Source: Oscillospiraceae bacterium (GTDB taxonomy: Bacteria > Bacillota > Clostridia > Saccharofermentanales > Saccharofermentanaceae). From it: a stretch of 64,000 bases of DNA. Under the pieces are notes generated by a model, which worked only from the letters and a program-made list of their open reading frames with translations, was not told the DNA's origin and searched no databases. Where the stretch lies: the NCBI GenBank assembly GCA_902780785.1, contig CACZGS010000002.1, positions 1-64,000 on the forward strand, given 5' to 3'. Below are positions 54,350 to 63,046 of the stretch, one piece after another (position 1 is the stretch's first letter; each line of letters begins with the position of its first letter). The position numbers were made by a program, and so were the translations under genes.

Positions 54350-55804
54350 GTGGACAGAGAGAGATTAGACCAGACACGGGCGCCCATCTATGAGGCACTT
54401 GAAAGATTCCGTGAAATGAGAGTTGTCCCCTTTGATGTTCCGGGCCATAAGCACGGAAAGGGCAACCCTGAGCTTACTGCGTTCCTCGGCGAGAAATGTG
54501 TAGGCGTTGACGTAAACAGCATGAAGCCTTTGGATAACCTTTGCCATCCGGTATCGGTAATCCATGACGCGGAACTCCTTGCGGCTGATGCATTCGGAGC
54601 AAAGCATGCTTTCCTTATGGTAGGAGGTACGACGAGCTCAGTACAGAGCATGGTGCTTTCCTGCTGCAAGCAGGGAGACAAGATCATCCTTCCCCGTAAC
54701 GTGCACAGAAGCGTTATCAACTCGCTGGTCCTCTGCGGTGCGATCCCGGTATATGTTAACCCTGATGTTGACCACAGACTCGGTATCTCACTCGGAATGA
54801 GCCGCGACAACGTTAAGAAGGCAATCGATGCACATCCTGATGCCGTTGCAGTACTGGTCAACAATCCGACATATTACGGAATCTGCAGCGATCTTCGTGC
54901 CATTGTTAAGATGGCTCATGATGCGGGAATGCTCTGCCTTGCTGATGAAGCACACGGCACGCACTTCTATTTCGGTGAGAACATGCCTGTATCCGCAATG
55001 AGAGCAGGTGCAGACATGGCAGCCGTTTCGATGCACAAGTCAGGCGGAAGCCTTACTCAGTCAAGCCTTCTTCTCATCGGTGAGAACGTAAGTGAGAGAC
55101 ACGTAAGACAGATCATTAACCTTACACAGACGACATCGGGCAGTTATCTTCTTATGTCGAGCCTTGATATCAGCAGAAGGAATCTTGCTCTCCGCGGCAA
55201 AGAGGTCTTCCGCAAGGTTGTCGAGATGGCTGAATATGCCAGGGAAGAGATCAACGCTGTAGGAGGTTATTATGCTTACGGCCGTGAGCTCATCAACGGA
55301 GATTCTATCTTCGATTTTGACCCTACAAAATTGAGTGTCCATACAAGAGATATCGGACTTGCCGGAATCGAAGTCTATGACATCTTAAGAGATGAATACG
55401 ATATACAGATCGAGTTCGGTGATATCGGCAATATACTTGCTTATCTTTCTATCGGCGACAGAATGCAGGAGCTCGAAAGACTCGTAAGTGCGCTTGCTGA
55501 GATCAAGAGAAGATATAAAAAGGACCCTGACGGTCTCTTAAGCCAGGAATATATCGATCCTGAGGTCGTATGCAGTCCGCAGGAAGCTTTCTATTCAAAT
55601 AAGAGGAGTATTCCGATCGAGAAGAGCGCAGGATTCGTCTGCAGCGAGTTCGTTATGTGCTATCCGCCGGGAATCCCGATCCTGGCACCGGGTGAGAGGA
55701 TCACTGAAAGCATCATTGATTACATTCAGTACGCTAAGGCAAAGGGATGCTCAATGACAGGTTCAGAGGATCCGGATATCAATAATATCAACGTTCTGGA
55801 ATAG
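54350..55804 (+). CDS. speA: Orn/Lys/Arg decarboxylase (SpeA, short fold-type-I form)
   Basis: 484 aa PLP enzyme, most likely arginine decarboxylase making agmatine, because agmatinase is in the same operon. The PLP lysine is in VSMHKSGGSLTQSSLL; MVGGTTSSVQSM, LADEAHGTHFYF and the C-terminal YPPGIPILAPGERI are family motifs. It is the short SpeA/YaaO form, without the N-terminal wing domain of enterobacterial decarboxylases. The start is GTG with GAGGTG 4 nt upstream; an overlapping ATG is out of frame. Confidence 0.92.
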   Translation: MDRERLDQTRAPIYEALERFREMRVVPFDVPGHKHGKGNPELTAFLGEKCVGVDVNSMKPLDNLCHPVSVIHDAELLAADAFGAKHAFLMVGGTTSSVQSMVLSCCKQGDKIILPRNVHRSVINSLVLCGAIPVYVNPDVDHRLGISLGMSRDNVKKAIDAHPDAVAVLVNNPTYYGICSDLRAIVKMAHDAGMLCLADEAHGTHFYFGENMPVSAMRAGADMAAVSMHKSGGSLTQSSLLLIGENVSERHVRQIINLTQTTSGSYLLMSSLDISRRNLALRGKEVFRKVVEMAEYAREEINAVGGYYAYGRELINGDSIFDFDPTKLSVHTRDIGLAGIEVYDILRDEYDIQIEFGDIGNILAYLSIGDRMQELERLVSALAEIKRRYKKDPDGLLSQEYIDPEVVCSPQEAFYSNKRSIPIEKSAGFVCSEFVMCYPPGIPILAPGERITESIIDYIQYAKAKGCSMTGSEDPDINNINVLE

Positions 55805-55819
55805 GAGGAGACAAGGGTA

Positions 55820-56674
55820 ATGAATTTATGGTTCAGTGAATATCATGCTCCTGATGTCCGTCACAGCCTTCGTGTAACGAGACATCTTTATTCAAGCAAG
55901 AGTGATTACCAGCAGATCGATATTTTCGATACTCCTGAATTCGGCAAGGTCCTTGCTCTTGATGGAGACGTAATGCTTACAGAGCGCGATGAGTTCATTT
56001 ACAACGAGATGATCACGCATATTCCGATGTCTGTTCATCCCAATGTTCAGGATATCCTTGTAATCGGCGCAGGAGACGGCGGTGTCGTTAAGGAACTCAC
56101 AAGATATGAGAGCGTAAAGCGTATCGATCTGGTCGAGATGGATCCCCAGGTTATTGAAGCCTGCCGCACTTATCTTCCTGAGAACGCCTGCAAGCTCGAT
56201 GACAGCCGTGTTCATATCTATTTCGATAATGCGCTCAGATTCATCAGGCGTTCGAGCGACGAATATGATCTCATCATCGTTGACTCCAACGACCCGTTCG
56301 GACCTTCTGAAGGTTATTTCACTAGAGAGTTCTACGGCATCTGCTACAACGCTTTAAGAAGCGACGGCATCATGGTAAACCAGCAGGGAAGTCCTTTCTA
56401 TAAGCATGACGCGGAAGCGATGCAGAGAAGCCATAAGAGGATCGTAAATACTTTCCCGATAAGCCGTGTATATCAGGCTCACATTCCGACATATGCCGCA
56501 GGCTACTGGCTGTTCGGTTTTGCGAGCAAGAAATACCATCCTATCAATGATTTCGACGAAAAGCGATGGAAGAGCCTGCACCTGAGCACCAAGTACTATA
56601 CGACTAAGCTTCATATCGGTTCTTTCTATCTGCCGGCTTATCTTGAGAAAATGCTGATGGAGGTGGAATCGTGA
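55820..56674 (+). CDS. speE: spermidine synthase (aminopropyltransferase)
   Basis: 284 aa. Transfers an aminopropyl group from decarboxylated SAM to a polyamine. Motifs: QQIDIFDTPEFGKVLALDG, the SAM-binding VIGAGDGGVVKEL, VEMDPQVIEAC, and the substrate loop DSNDPFGPSEGYF (DSTDPxGP in most). No speD (SAM decarboxylase) is seen in the window, so the donor must come from elsewhere or the enzyme has a changed role. GGAGGAG lies 9 nt before the ATG. It overlaps the next gene by 4 nt. Confidence 0.92.
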   Translation: MNLWFSEYHAPDVRHSLRVTRHLYSSKSDYQQIDIFDTPEFGKVLALDGDVMLTERDEFIYNEMITHIPMSVHPNVQDILVIGAGDGGVVKELTRYESVKRIDLVEMDPQVIEACRTYLPENACKLDDSRVHIYFDNALRFIRRSSDEYDLIIVDSNDPFGPSEGYFTREFYGICYNALRSDGIMVNQQGSPFYKHDAEAMQRSHKRIVNTFPISRVYQAHIPTYAAGYWLFGFASKKYHPINDFDEKRWKSLHLSTKYYTTKLHIGSFYLPAYLEKMLMEVES

Positions 56675-57525
56675 AGAAAAACGTAGAGACATTCATCGGA
56701 TGCGACAGTGAGTACGAAGAGTCCGGTATCGTTCTCTTCGGCGCGCCTTTTGATTCGACCACGAGCTTCAGGCCCGGCGCGAGATTCGGAAGCGCAGCGA
56801 TCCGTCATGAGAGCTTCGGAATAGAGACATACAGCCCTTATCAGGATAAGGACTTAACGGATATCAAGGTCTTCGACTGCGGTGACTTAGAGCTCAGCTT
56901 CGGTCTTCCTGCGGAAGCTTTAAAAGACATTGAAGATCAGTCTCGTAAGATCTTAAGCGACGGCAAACTCCCGATACTTATCGGCGGTGAGCATCTTGTC
57001 ACATTAGGTTCTGTTAAGGCAGTATTCGAAAAGCACCCGGATCTGCAGATCATTCATTTCGATGCGCACTGTGATCTGCGTGACGACTATCTGGGAGCAA
57101 AGCTCAGTCATGCTTGCGTCCTCAGAAGATGCCATGAACTCGTAGGTGACGGTAAGATCCACCAGTTCTGCATCAGGAGCGGTGACCGTGAGGAGTTCCT
57201 TTTCGCAAAAGACCATACGGATATGCATAAGTTCAGTTTCGACGGCCTGCAGGAAGTATGCGATGAGCTTAAGAAGAATAATACACCGGTCTATTTTACG
57301 ATCGATCTTGACTGTATGGATCCGTCCCAGTTCTGCGGAACGGGAACACCTGAAGCAGGCGGCGTAAGCTTTACGCAGCTGCTTGATGCGATAATTACGG
57401 TAAGCAAGACAAATATAGTCGGAGCAGACATCAATGAGCTCGCACCGATGCTCGATAACAGCGGTGCATCAACAGCGGTTGCATGCAAAGTATTAAGGGA
57501 ATTGATCCTTTCCATCAATAAATAA
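56671..57525 (+). CDS. speB: agmatinase-type ureohydrolase
   Basis: 284 aa. Removes urea from agmatine to give putrescine, or from N1-aminopropylagmatine to give spermidine. Mn-binding motifs: GGEHLVTLG, IHFDAHCDLRDD and TIDLDCMDPSQFCG. The N-terminal part has GAPFDSTTSFRPGARFG, typical of agmatinases. The start is GTG overlapping the speE stop (GTGA), with GGAGG 8 nt upstream. Confidence 0.92.
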   Translation: MKKNVETFIGCDSEYEESGIVLFGAPFDSTTSFRPGARFGSAAIRHESFGIETYSPYQDKDLTDIKVFDCGDLELSFGLPAEALKDIEDQSRKILSDGKLPILIGGEHLVTLGSVKAVFEKHPDLQIIHFDAHCDLRDDYLGAKLSHACVLRRCHELVGDGKIHQFCIRSGDREEFLFAKDHTDMHKFSFDGLQEVCDELKKNNTPVYFTIDLDCMDPSQFCGTGTPEAGGVSFTQLLDAIITVSKTNIVGADINELAPMLDNSGASTAVACKVLRELILSINK

Positions 57526-57542
57526 CAAAGGAGATTAAGAGA

Positions 57543-58802
57543 ATGAGCAGAGTATTGGTTATCGGATGTGGCGGAGTAGCAAATGTTGCTATAAGAAAGT
57601 GCTGTCAGGCAGATGACGTTTTTACGGAACTTTGCATTGCAAGCCGTACCAAATCCAAGTGCGATGCGCTTGCTGAAGCGCTTAAGGGCAAGACAAAGAC
57701 AGTCGTAACAACTGCGCAGGTTGATGCCGACATGGTCGATGAACTTGTTGATCTCATTAATTCATATAAGCCTGATCTCGTCATGAACATCGCGCTTCCT
57801 TATCAGGATCTTACGATCATGGATGCATGTCTCATCTGCGGCGTTAATTACATGGATACTGCTAACTATGAGCCTGAGGATACTGACGATCCCGAGTGGA
57901 GAGCTATCTACGAGAAGAGATGCAAGGAGAAGGGTTTCTCTGCATACTTCGATTACAGCTGGCAGTGGGCATATAAGGAGAAGTTCGAGCAGGCAGGCCT
58001 TACTGCGCTCTTAGGCTGCGGCTTCGATCCCGGCGTAACACAGGCGTACTGCGCTTATGCCAAGAAGCATGAATTCGACACGATCGACACTATCGATATC
58101 CTTGACTGCAACGGCGGTGACCACGGATATGCATTCGCTACAAACTTCAATCCTGAAGTAAACCTCCGTGAGGTTTCCGCTCCGGGCAGCTACATCGAGA
58201 ACGGCAAGTGGGTCGAGATCCCTGCCATGAGCATCAAGAGAGAATACGATTTTGACGCTGTAGGCATGAAGGATATGTATCTCCTTCATCACGAGGAGCT
58301 TGAATCACTCGCGGTAAACATTCCCGAAGTTAAGAGACTGCGTTTCTTCATGACATTCGGACAGAGCTATCTTACTCATATGAAGTGTCTCGAAAATGTG
58401 GGCATGCTCTCAACAACACCCGTCGAATTCGAAGGCCACGAGATCGTTCCTATCAAGTTCCTTAAGGCTCTTCTGCCTGATCCTGCAAGCCTCGGTCCCA
58501 GAACACACGGCAAGACCAACATCGGCTGCATCTTCACAGGTAAGAAGGACGGCAAGGAAAAGACATATTACATCTACAATGTCTGCGACCATCAGGAATG
58601 CTACAAGGAAGTAGAGAGCCAGGCTATCAGCTACACAACAGGCGTCCCTGCTATGTGCGGCGCTATGATGCTCCTTACAGGCAAGTGGACAGAGAAGGGC
58701 GTTCATACAGTAGAAGAGTTCGATCCGGATCCGTTCCTCGATGCACTCGACAAGTACGGTCTCCCGAGATCTGAGAACTTCGATCCTGTCCTGGTAGACT
58801 GA
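57543..58802 (+). CDS. carboxynorspermidine/carboxyspermidine synthase (saccharopine dehydrogenase family)
   Basis: 419 aa NADPH-dependent enzyme that joins aspartate semialdehyde to a diamine. The Rossmann motif VIGCGGVANVAIRKC opens the protein; NYMDTANYEPEDTDD and ALLGCGFDPGVTQAYCAYA are typical of the Lys1-like CANSDH group. With putrescine it gives carboxyspermidine; relatives can use agmatine. GGAGATTAAG precedes the ATG. The decarboxylase follows 3 nt after the stop. Confidence 0.9.
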   Translation: MSRVLVIGCGGVANVAIRKCCQADDVFTELCIASRTKSKCDALAEALKGKTKTVVTTAQVDADMVDELVDLINSYKPDLVMNIALPYQDLTIMDACLICGVNYMDTANYEPEDTDDPEWRAIYEKRCKEKGFSAYFDYSWQWAYKEKFEQAGLTALLGCGFDPGVTQAYCAYAKKHEFDTIDTIDILDCNGGDHGYAFATNFNPEVNLREVSAPGSYIENGKWVEIPAMSIKREYDFDAVGMKDMYLLHHEELESLAVNIPEVKRLRFFMTFGQSYLTHMKCLENVGMLSTTPVEFEGHEIVPIKFLKALLPDPASLGPRTHGKTNIGCIFTGKKDGKEKTYYIYNVCDHQECYKEVESQAISYTTGVPAMCGAMMLLTGKWTEKGVHTVEEFDPDPFLDALDKYGLPRSENFDPVLVD

Positions 58803-58805
58803 TAT

Positions 58806-59990
58806 ATGAATGAGATCTTTAACGGACTTGAATCTTTTCCTGAGAGCATCAAGGGGCTGAAAACACCTTGTTATGTTATCGATGAGAAAAAGCTCATTCA
58901 TAATGCCGAAGTATTGGCTTCGGTAATCTCGCATACGGGATGCAAGATACTACTGGCGCAGAAAGCTTTTTCGAATTACGATTTCTATCCTTTGCTCTCA
59001 GGATATATATCCGGTACTGAAGCGAGCGGCCTTTTCGAAGCGAGGCTCGGAAAAGAAGAGATGCCTTCAGGTGAGGTGCATGTCTTCTGTGCCGCATACA
59101 GAGACGAGTTCGATGAGCTTTTAAAGTATGCTGACCACATCGTCTTCAACTCAATTAATCAGTTGAAGAAGTTCGGTGCAGCCGCAAAGCAGAATGGCAA
59201 GAGCATCGGCATAAGGATCAATCCTGAATGTTCGACGCAGGAAGGTCATGAGATATATGATCCCTGCGCTAAAGGAAGCCGTCTTGGTGTAACCAGAACT
59301 GTTTGGGACAGGGATATGACACCTGAACTTTTAGATATGCTTGACGGCATCCATTTCCATACGCTCTGCGAGCAGAATTCTGATGCGCTTGAGATCACTC
59401 TCCGCGCGGTTGCAGAGAAGTTCGGAGATGTTCTTCCTAAGATGAAGTGGCTCAATATGGGCGGCGGACATCACATTACAAAAGAAGACTATGATGTCGC
59501 AAAGCTTGAGAGCCTTATCGTATATGCAAAGGATAAATGGGGCGTAGAGGTATATCTTGAACCGGGGGAGGCAGTTGCGATCAATGCCGGTTATCTCATG
59601 ACACGCGTCCTTGATATCGTTGAGAATAACGGTGAGAAGATCGCGATACTTGATTCGAGTGCTGCATGCCATATGCCTGACGTTATAGAGATGCCTTATA
59701 CGCCGCCGCTCTTAGATGCGGTAAGCGATGATACAAAGCAGTACCGTTACAGGCTTGGGGGCCCGACTTGTCTCTCCGGTGATATTATCGGTGATTACAG
59801 CTTTGATCATGAACTTAAAGACGGAGACATGCTCATCTTCGGAGACATGGCAATCTACACGACTGTTAAGAATAATACTTTCAACGGAATGCCGCTTCCG
59901 GATATCTATAAGCTTGCTAAAGACGGCTCGGTAGTGAAGATAACTGATTTCGGTTATTCTGATTTCAAGCACAGGCTCGGAAGAGACTGA
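58806..59990 (+). CDS. nspC: carboxynorspermidine/carboxyspermidine decarboxylase
   Basis: 394 aa fold-type-III PLP decarboxylase (alanine-racemase fold) that finishes the carboxy route to spermidine. The PLP lysine is in ILLAQKAFSNYDFYP; GIRINPECST, HFHTLCEQ, WLNMGGGHHI, YLEPGEAV and the late GPTCLSGDIIGDYSF are family motifs. The stretch with Cys in GPTCLSGD supplies the active site of the dimer. Last gene of the operon; a terminator follows. Confidence 0.93.
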   Translation: MNEIFNGLESFPESIKGLKTPCYVIDEKKLIHNAEVLASVISHTGCKILLAQKAFSNYDFYPLLSGYISGTEASGLFEARLGKEEMPSGEVHVFCAAYRDEFDELLKYADHIVFNSINQLKKFGAAAKQNGKSIGIRINPECSTQEGHEIYDPCAKGSRLGVTRTVWDRDMTPELLDMLDGIHFHTLCEQNSDALEITLRAVAEKFGDVLPKMKWLNMGGGHHITKEDYDVAKLESLIVYAKDKWGVEVYLEPGEAVAINAGYLMTRVLDIVENNGEKIAILDSSAACHMPDVIEMPYTPPLLDAVSDDTKQYRYRLGGPTCLSGDIIGDYSFDHELKDGDMLIFGDMAIYTTVKNNTFNGMPLPDIYKLAKDGSVVKITDFGYSDFKHRLGRD

Positions 59991-60012
59991 TCATACAAAT
60001 CTTACTGAATGA

Positions 60013-60042
60013 AAAAGACGGTCTTAACGGCCGTCTTCTTTA
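60013..60042. terminator. bidirectional terminator
   Basis: Stem AAGACGG/CCGTCTT with loop TCTTAACGG, A-tract before and TCTTTAATT after. It lies between nspC (plus) and the lipoprotein gene (minus), whose ends face each other. Confidence 0.82.
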
Positions 60043-60048
60043 ATTCTT

Positions 60049-61179
60049 TCAGTCTAAGAAATCATCTTCGGAGTTGTAACGGACTGCATAATTCAGATCG
60101 ACTCTTTCGATGAAGTAGTACTTTTCAGTAAGTTCCTTAGCGATCTTCATAAGTTCATCGTACGTCATATCACGTTTGAATTCGATCTGGAAATCACTAA
60201 CTATCTCGATATAACCTACGATCTCGGCACCTATTTCATCACAGATCTTTTGAATTTTCTCTTTGTCGTTGGGTGTGCCTACAGAGCAGCTTATCAGGAG
60301 CTGATTCTTGATATAGCTCAACCCCGTTTTCTCGTCATAAACGATATCTTCATTAGTGGAATCCTTGTAATAAAGTTCACTTGTGGTTTCCGGTGTGTTT
60401 TGCTCCGCTTCGTAACCTAAAAGGAAATGCTTCCTTTCGGCTCTGTTCTGACATGAGATAACGACTTCATATACATTGATAAATGACTCGTAATCGATCC
60501 TATAGATCAGGTCATTCCCGACTTTGAATTCGGAATATGCGCTTTTCCAGGGTTTGCCTGCTTCAGAAGGTGAGGAATTAACAGGAGTTCCAAAGATTTC
60601 AGTGAGTTCTTTTTCAAGTTTTACATAGTATTCCTGCAGTTCTTCGATCGAGTAATCAAAATATTCCGGAGAACTGTCTTTCGTGTTGATTGAGCATACA
60701 AATTCAACGATGTAGACATTGCCGATTGCCTGATTGGTGGTGAATCTGAATTTGTTGAAAGAGAGGTCACCGGATGTAACCTTCATGGTGTAACTGTATG
60801 TAAATTGATCTTCGCCTTTAGGATCTTCCTCGTAGGTGGTAACCCAGGCATCATAATCCATTTTGAATTCTTCTTCGAATGACTGTTCAAAATGGTCTTC
60901 AACCAATGCCATGCCGCGTACTATTTTCTTACCTGTCACGCTTTTCATTAATTCGCAGATATCTGCGATCTGGCCGTCGCCATAATCAGGCTCTTCGGTA
61001 ACTCTTTCCGGTCCGTATTCTTTATCGGTTGTTGTCCCGGTTGTGTCAGAAGTTTCTGTTGTTAAAGTGGCAGTTTCTATAGATGTGGTACCGGTGTCCT
61101 CAGGCTCAGACGGTTTGCCGCATGAAGCAACGGCAAAAAAGAATGTTACTGCAAGTAGAGATGCTATTAATCTCCTCAT
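60049..61179 (-). CDS. unknown lipoprotein with I9-like C-terminal domain
   Basis: 376 aa. Type II signal peptide ending FAVASC, a Thr/Glu linker, a middle domain I do not recognise, and a C-terminal part (CDEIGAEIVGYIEIVSDFQ, then TYDELMKIAKELTEKY) that resembles the small I9/subtilisin-propeptide fold found in clostridial surface proteins. The latter call is from motif memory. The ATG has GGGGGAT upstream on the minus strand. No peptidase gene is adjacent. Confidence 0.55.
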   Translation of the reverse strand: MRRLIASLLAVTFFFAVASCGKPSEPEDTGTTSIETATLTTETSDTTGTTTDKEYGPERVTEEPDYGDGQIADICELMKSVTGKKIVRGMALVEDHFEQSFEEEFKMDYDAWVTTYEEDPKGEDQFTYSYTMKVTSGDLSFNKFRFTTNQAIGNVYIVEFVCSINTKDSSPEYFDYSIEELQEYYVKLEKELTEIFGTPVNSSPSEAGKPWKSAYSEFKVGNDLIYRIDYESFINVYEVVISCQNRAERKHFLLGYEAEQNTPETTSELYYKDSTNEDIVYDEKTGLSYIKNQLLISCSVGTPNDKEKIQKICDEIGAEIVGYIEIVSDFQIEFKRDMTYDELMKIAKELTEKYYFIERVDLNYAVRYNSEDDFLD

Positions 61180-61326
61180 TTTTGTATCCCCCTAATAATC
61201 CCCTGATAATTTAGATTATAAAGTCGATGTGTTTTTAAATCATCAGCTTATTGATATATTAGAATCAGTTGTAGAATGGTCGGTCGAAAAGCTGACTTTA
61301 AGACAAGATATATAGGGGGATAATTT

Positions 61327-62241
61327 ATGAGCGTTGAAGTAGTAATCAGGAATAAGCAGTTTATCAAGAAACCGCTTACCGTTCAGGATATTACGATTGG
61401 CAAATATTCCTGCGGCACAGTAGACCAGTATATGCGTAATACCCGTGAAGTAAAAAATGGGGATCTTGTAATCTATAACAAGGACAAGATAGGGAGGGGA
61501 GTTACAGTTATGGGCTGGTCTTCCACAGTGAAGAACGAGGTTACTGTCGTAGCAAATGCCCTGTCAACCAAATATGATTACGAGATGTTCTATGACATCA
61601 TCAGAAATATAATGTCCGTTTGGAAGACCAAGAACTTTGAACAGGAAGGAATAAAGTATTCTGAAGCTGATATTGATAAGCTTTGTCAGGAACAGAGATC
61701 ATTCACGTTAGACTTTTTGACCGACATCGAGAATACAATGAATGATGGAGGCGGGGATGATCTTACGATCTTCGGTGCTTTGCTGCCGCTTGAATTGAGG
61801 CGTTCAGTGATAAAAAAGTTTGGTGAAGATAAGGATGAAGAGGGCTATGCGGATTATCTCCACGGTCTTCAGGTTATAGATGCTTATTATGCGGTTCCGC
61901 TGTTCTACCAACAGAAGAATAACAAAAGCGCCTTCTTCGGAAGTTACGCCATAACGTCAGATACTGATACTATCTTTCCCACAGTGCCGAAGGTGCCGCC
62001 GTTCTTTACCAACCCTCAGACAAAAAAGCCGCTTGAGTGTTCTCTTTATGTTGTTATGCTATTTTCATACGCCAGGAAGAAGGTTGTGGGCAGGTTGTCC
62101 TTTGAAGATTTTATAAGGCTCGCAGATATTGGTAACTGCAAAGAATTCGACAGTTCGCACGTTCTGCTTAAAGGCATCTCTGAAGAGAGAATGGAAGAGA
62201 TAGCAGCAACCGATCACGTTGATCCGCTCGAAGGCGTCTGA
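61327..62241 (+). CDS. DUF4299-like protein, unknown function
   Basis: 304 aa cytosolic protein, no signal or membrane helix. The start MSVEVVIRNKQFIKKPLTV and the overall pattern recall DUF4299 of streptococci and clostridia, but I am not certain. The second half has a Phe/Pro-rich segment (FPTVPKVPPFFTNPQ). Ribosome site TAGGGGGA lies 6 nt before the ATG. The HAD gene follows after 18 nt. Confidence 0.45.
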   Translation: MSVEVVIRNKQFIKKPLTVQDITIGKYSCGTVDQYMRNTREVKNGDLVIYNKDKIGRGVTVMGWSSTVKNEVTVVANALSTKYDYEMFYDIIRNIMSVWKTKNFEQEGIKYSEADIDKLCQEQRSFTLDFLTDIENTMNDGGGDDLTIFGALLPLELRRSVIKKFGEDKDEEGYADYLHGLQVIDAYYAVPLFYQQKNNKSAFFGSYAITSDTDTIFPTVPKVPPFFTNPQTKKPLECSLYVVMLFSYARKKVVGRLSFEDFIRLADIGNCKEFDSSHVLLKGISEERMEEIAATDHVDPLEGV

Positions 62242-62259
62242 TACTGAGGAAATAGCGGC

Positions 62260-62955
62260 GTGATACTTATCTTCGATTATTTTGAGACGCTTCTTAACAG
62301 CAGGAGCATGGATTTTAACCGCGGGCTTAAAGTGTTCTGGGAAACGTATTACCGGGACAGGTGTTCCTTTGAGGAGATGAAGTCCTATGGAGAGGAGCTG
62401 TTCGGTGAGCTCATCTTAAAGCATAATGAGGGCCTTGAGTTTCCGTTTGTAAAAGAAGAACTGCCTCTGTATGCAGAGAAGTTCGGCGGCGATGTCGTAT
62501 CTCTAAGCGTTGAGGAAGAAGCGGACTTCCTGATGAGGTGTAATGACTTCGAACTGGAGCCTGGAACTGAGGACTTCCTTATTAAGTGCAGTCAAAAGGA
62601 TATTCCGATGTATGTCTTATCCAACAGCGGGTTCGGCGGTGATGCCCTAATGCTTATCCTTAACAGGTTCGGTATCGGAAAGTATTTCAAAAAGCTCTGG
62701 TCCAGCGCCGAATTCGGAAGGATAAAGCCTGATAGAGAGTTTTTCGAGTTGGCAATAAGTACGGCTCTGTCTGAGAATCCGAATGATAAAAGGGAAGACA
62801 TCATCTTTGTCGGAGACATGTATGATGCCGATGTAATCGGTGCTCATAATGCCGGAATAAAGGCTGCATGGCTTAACAAAAAGGGCGGGGTGGATACAAA
62901 TAATCTTGCATCATATGAGGCTTCGTCGATAAGAGGGTTGTCGAAGTTTATTTGA
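62260..62955 (+). CDS. HAD-family hydrolase
   Basis: 231 aa. The nucleophile motif at the start reads LIFDYFETLLNS, where most relatives have DxDGTL; the nucleophile Asp is kept and the second Asp is replaced by Phe followed by Glu. Motif II is VLSNSGFGG, the Lys region is RIKPDREFFE, and motif IV is IFVGDMYDADVIGAHNAG. Substrate unknown. The start is GTG with GAGGA 11 nt upstream. Confidence 0.82.
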   Translation: MILIFDYFETLLNSRSMDFNRGLKVFWETYYRDRCSFEEMKSYGEELFGELILKHNEGLEFPFVKEELPLYAEKFGGDVVSLSVEEEADFLMRCNDFELEPGTEDFLIKCSQKDIPMYVLSNSGFGGDALMLILNRFGIGKYFKKLWSSAEFGRIKPDREFFELAISTALSENPNDKREDIIFVGDMYDADVIGAHNAGIKAAWLNKKGGVDTNNLASYEASSIRGLSKFI

Positions 62956-62986
62956 TACGGTTGCAACGATTTGAAAAGCGTAGTCA

Positions 62987-62995
62987 TGTTATAAT
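62987..62995 (+). promoter_or_regulatory. extended -10 promoter of the edge gene
   Basis: TGTTATAAT, start site near 63002, leader about 45 nt with AAGGGTAA before the ATG at 63047. Confidence 0.5.
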
Positions 62996-63046
62996 AAAAA
63001 AACAACAAGCGAATACTGCATTTTACTGGAATAAGGGTAATCAATA

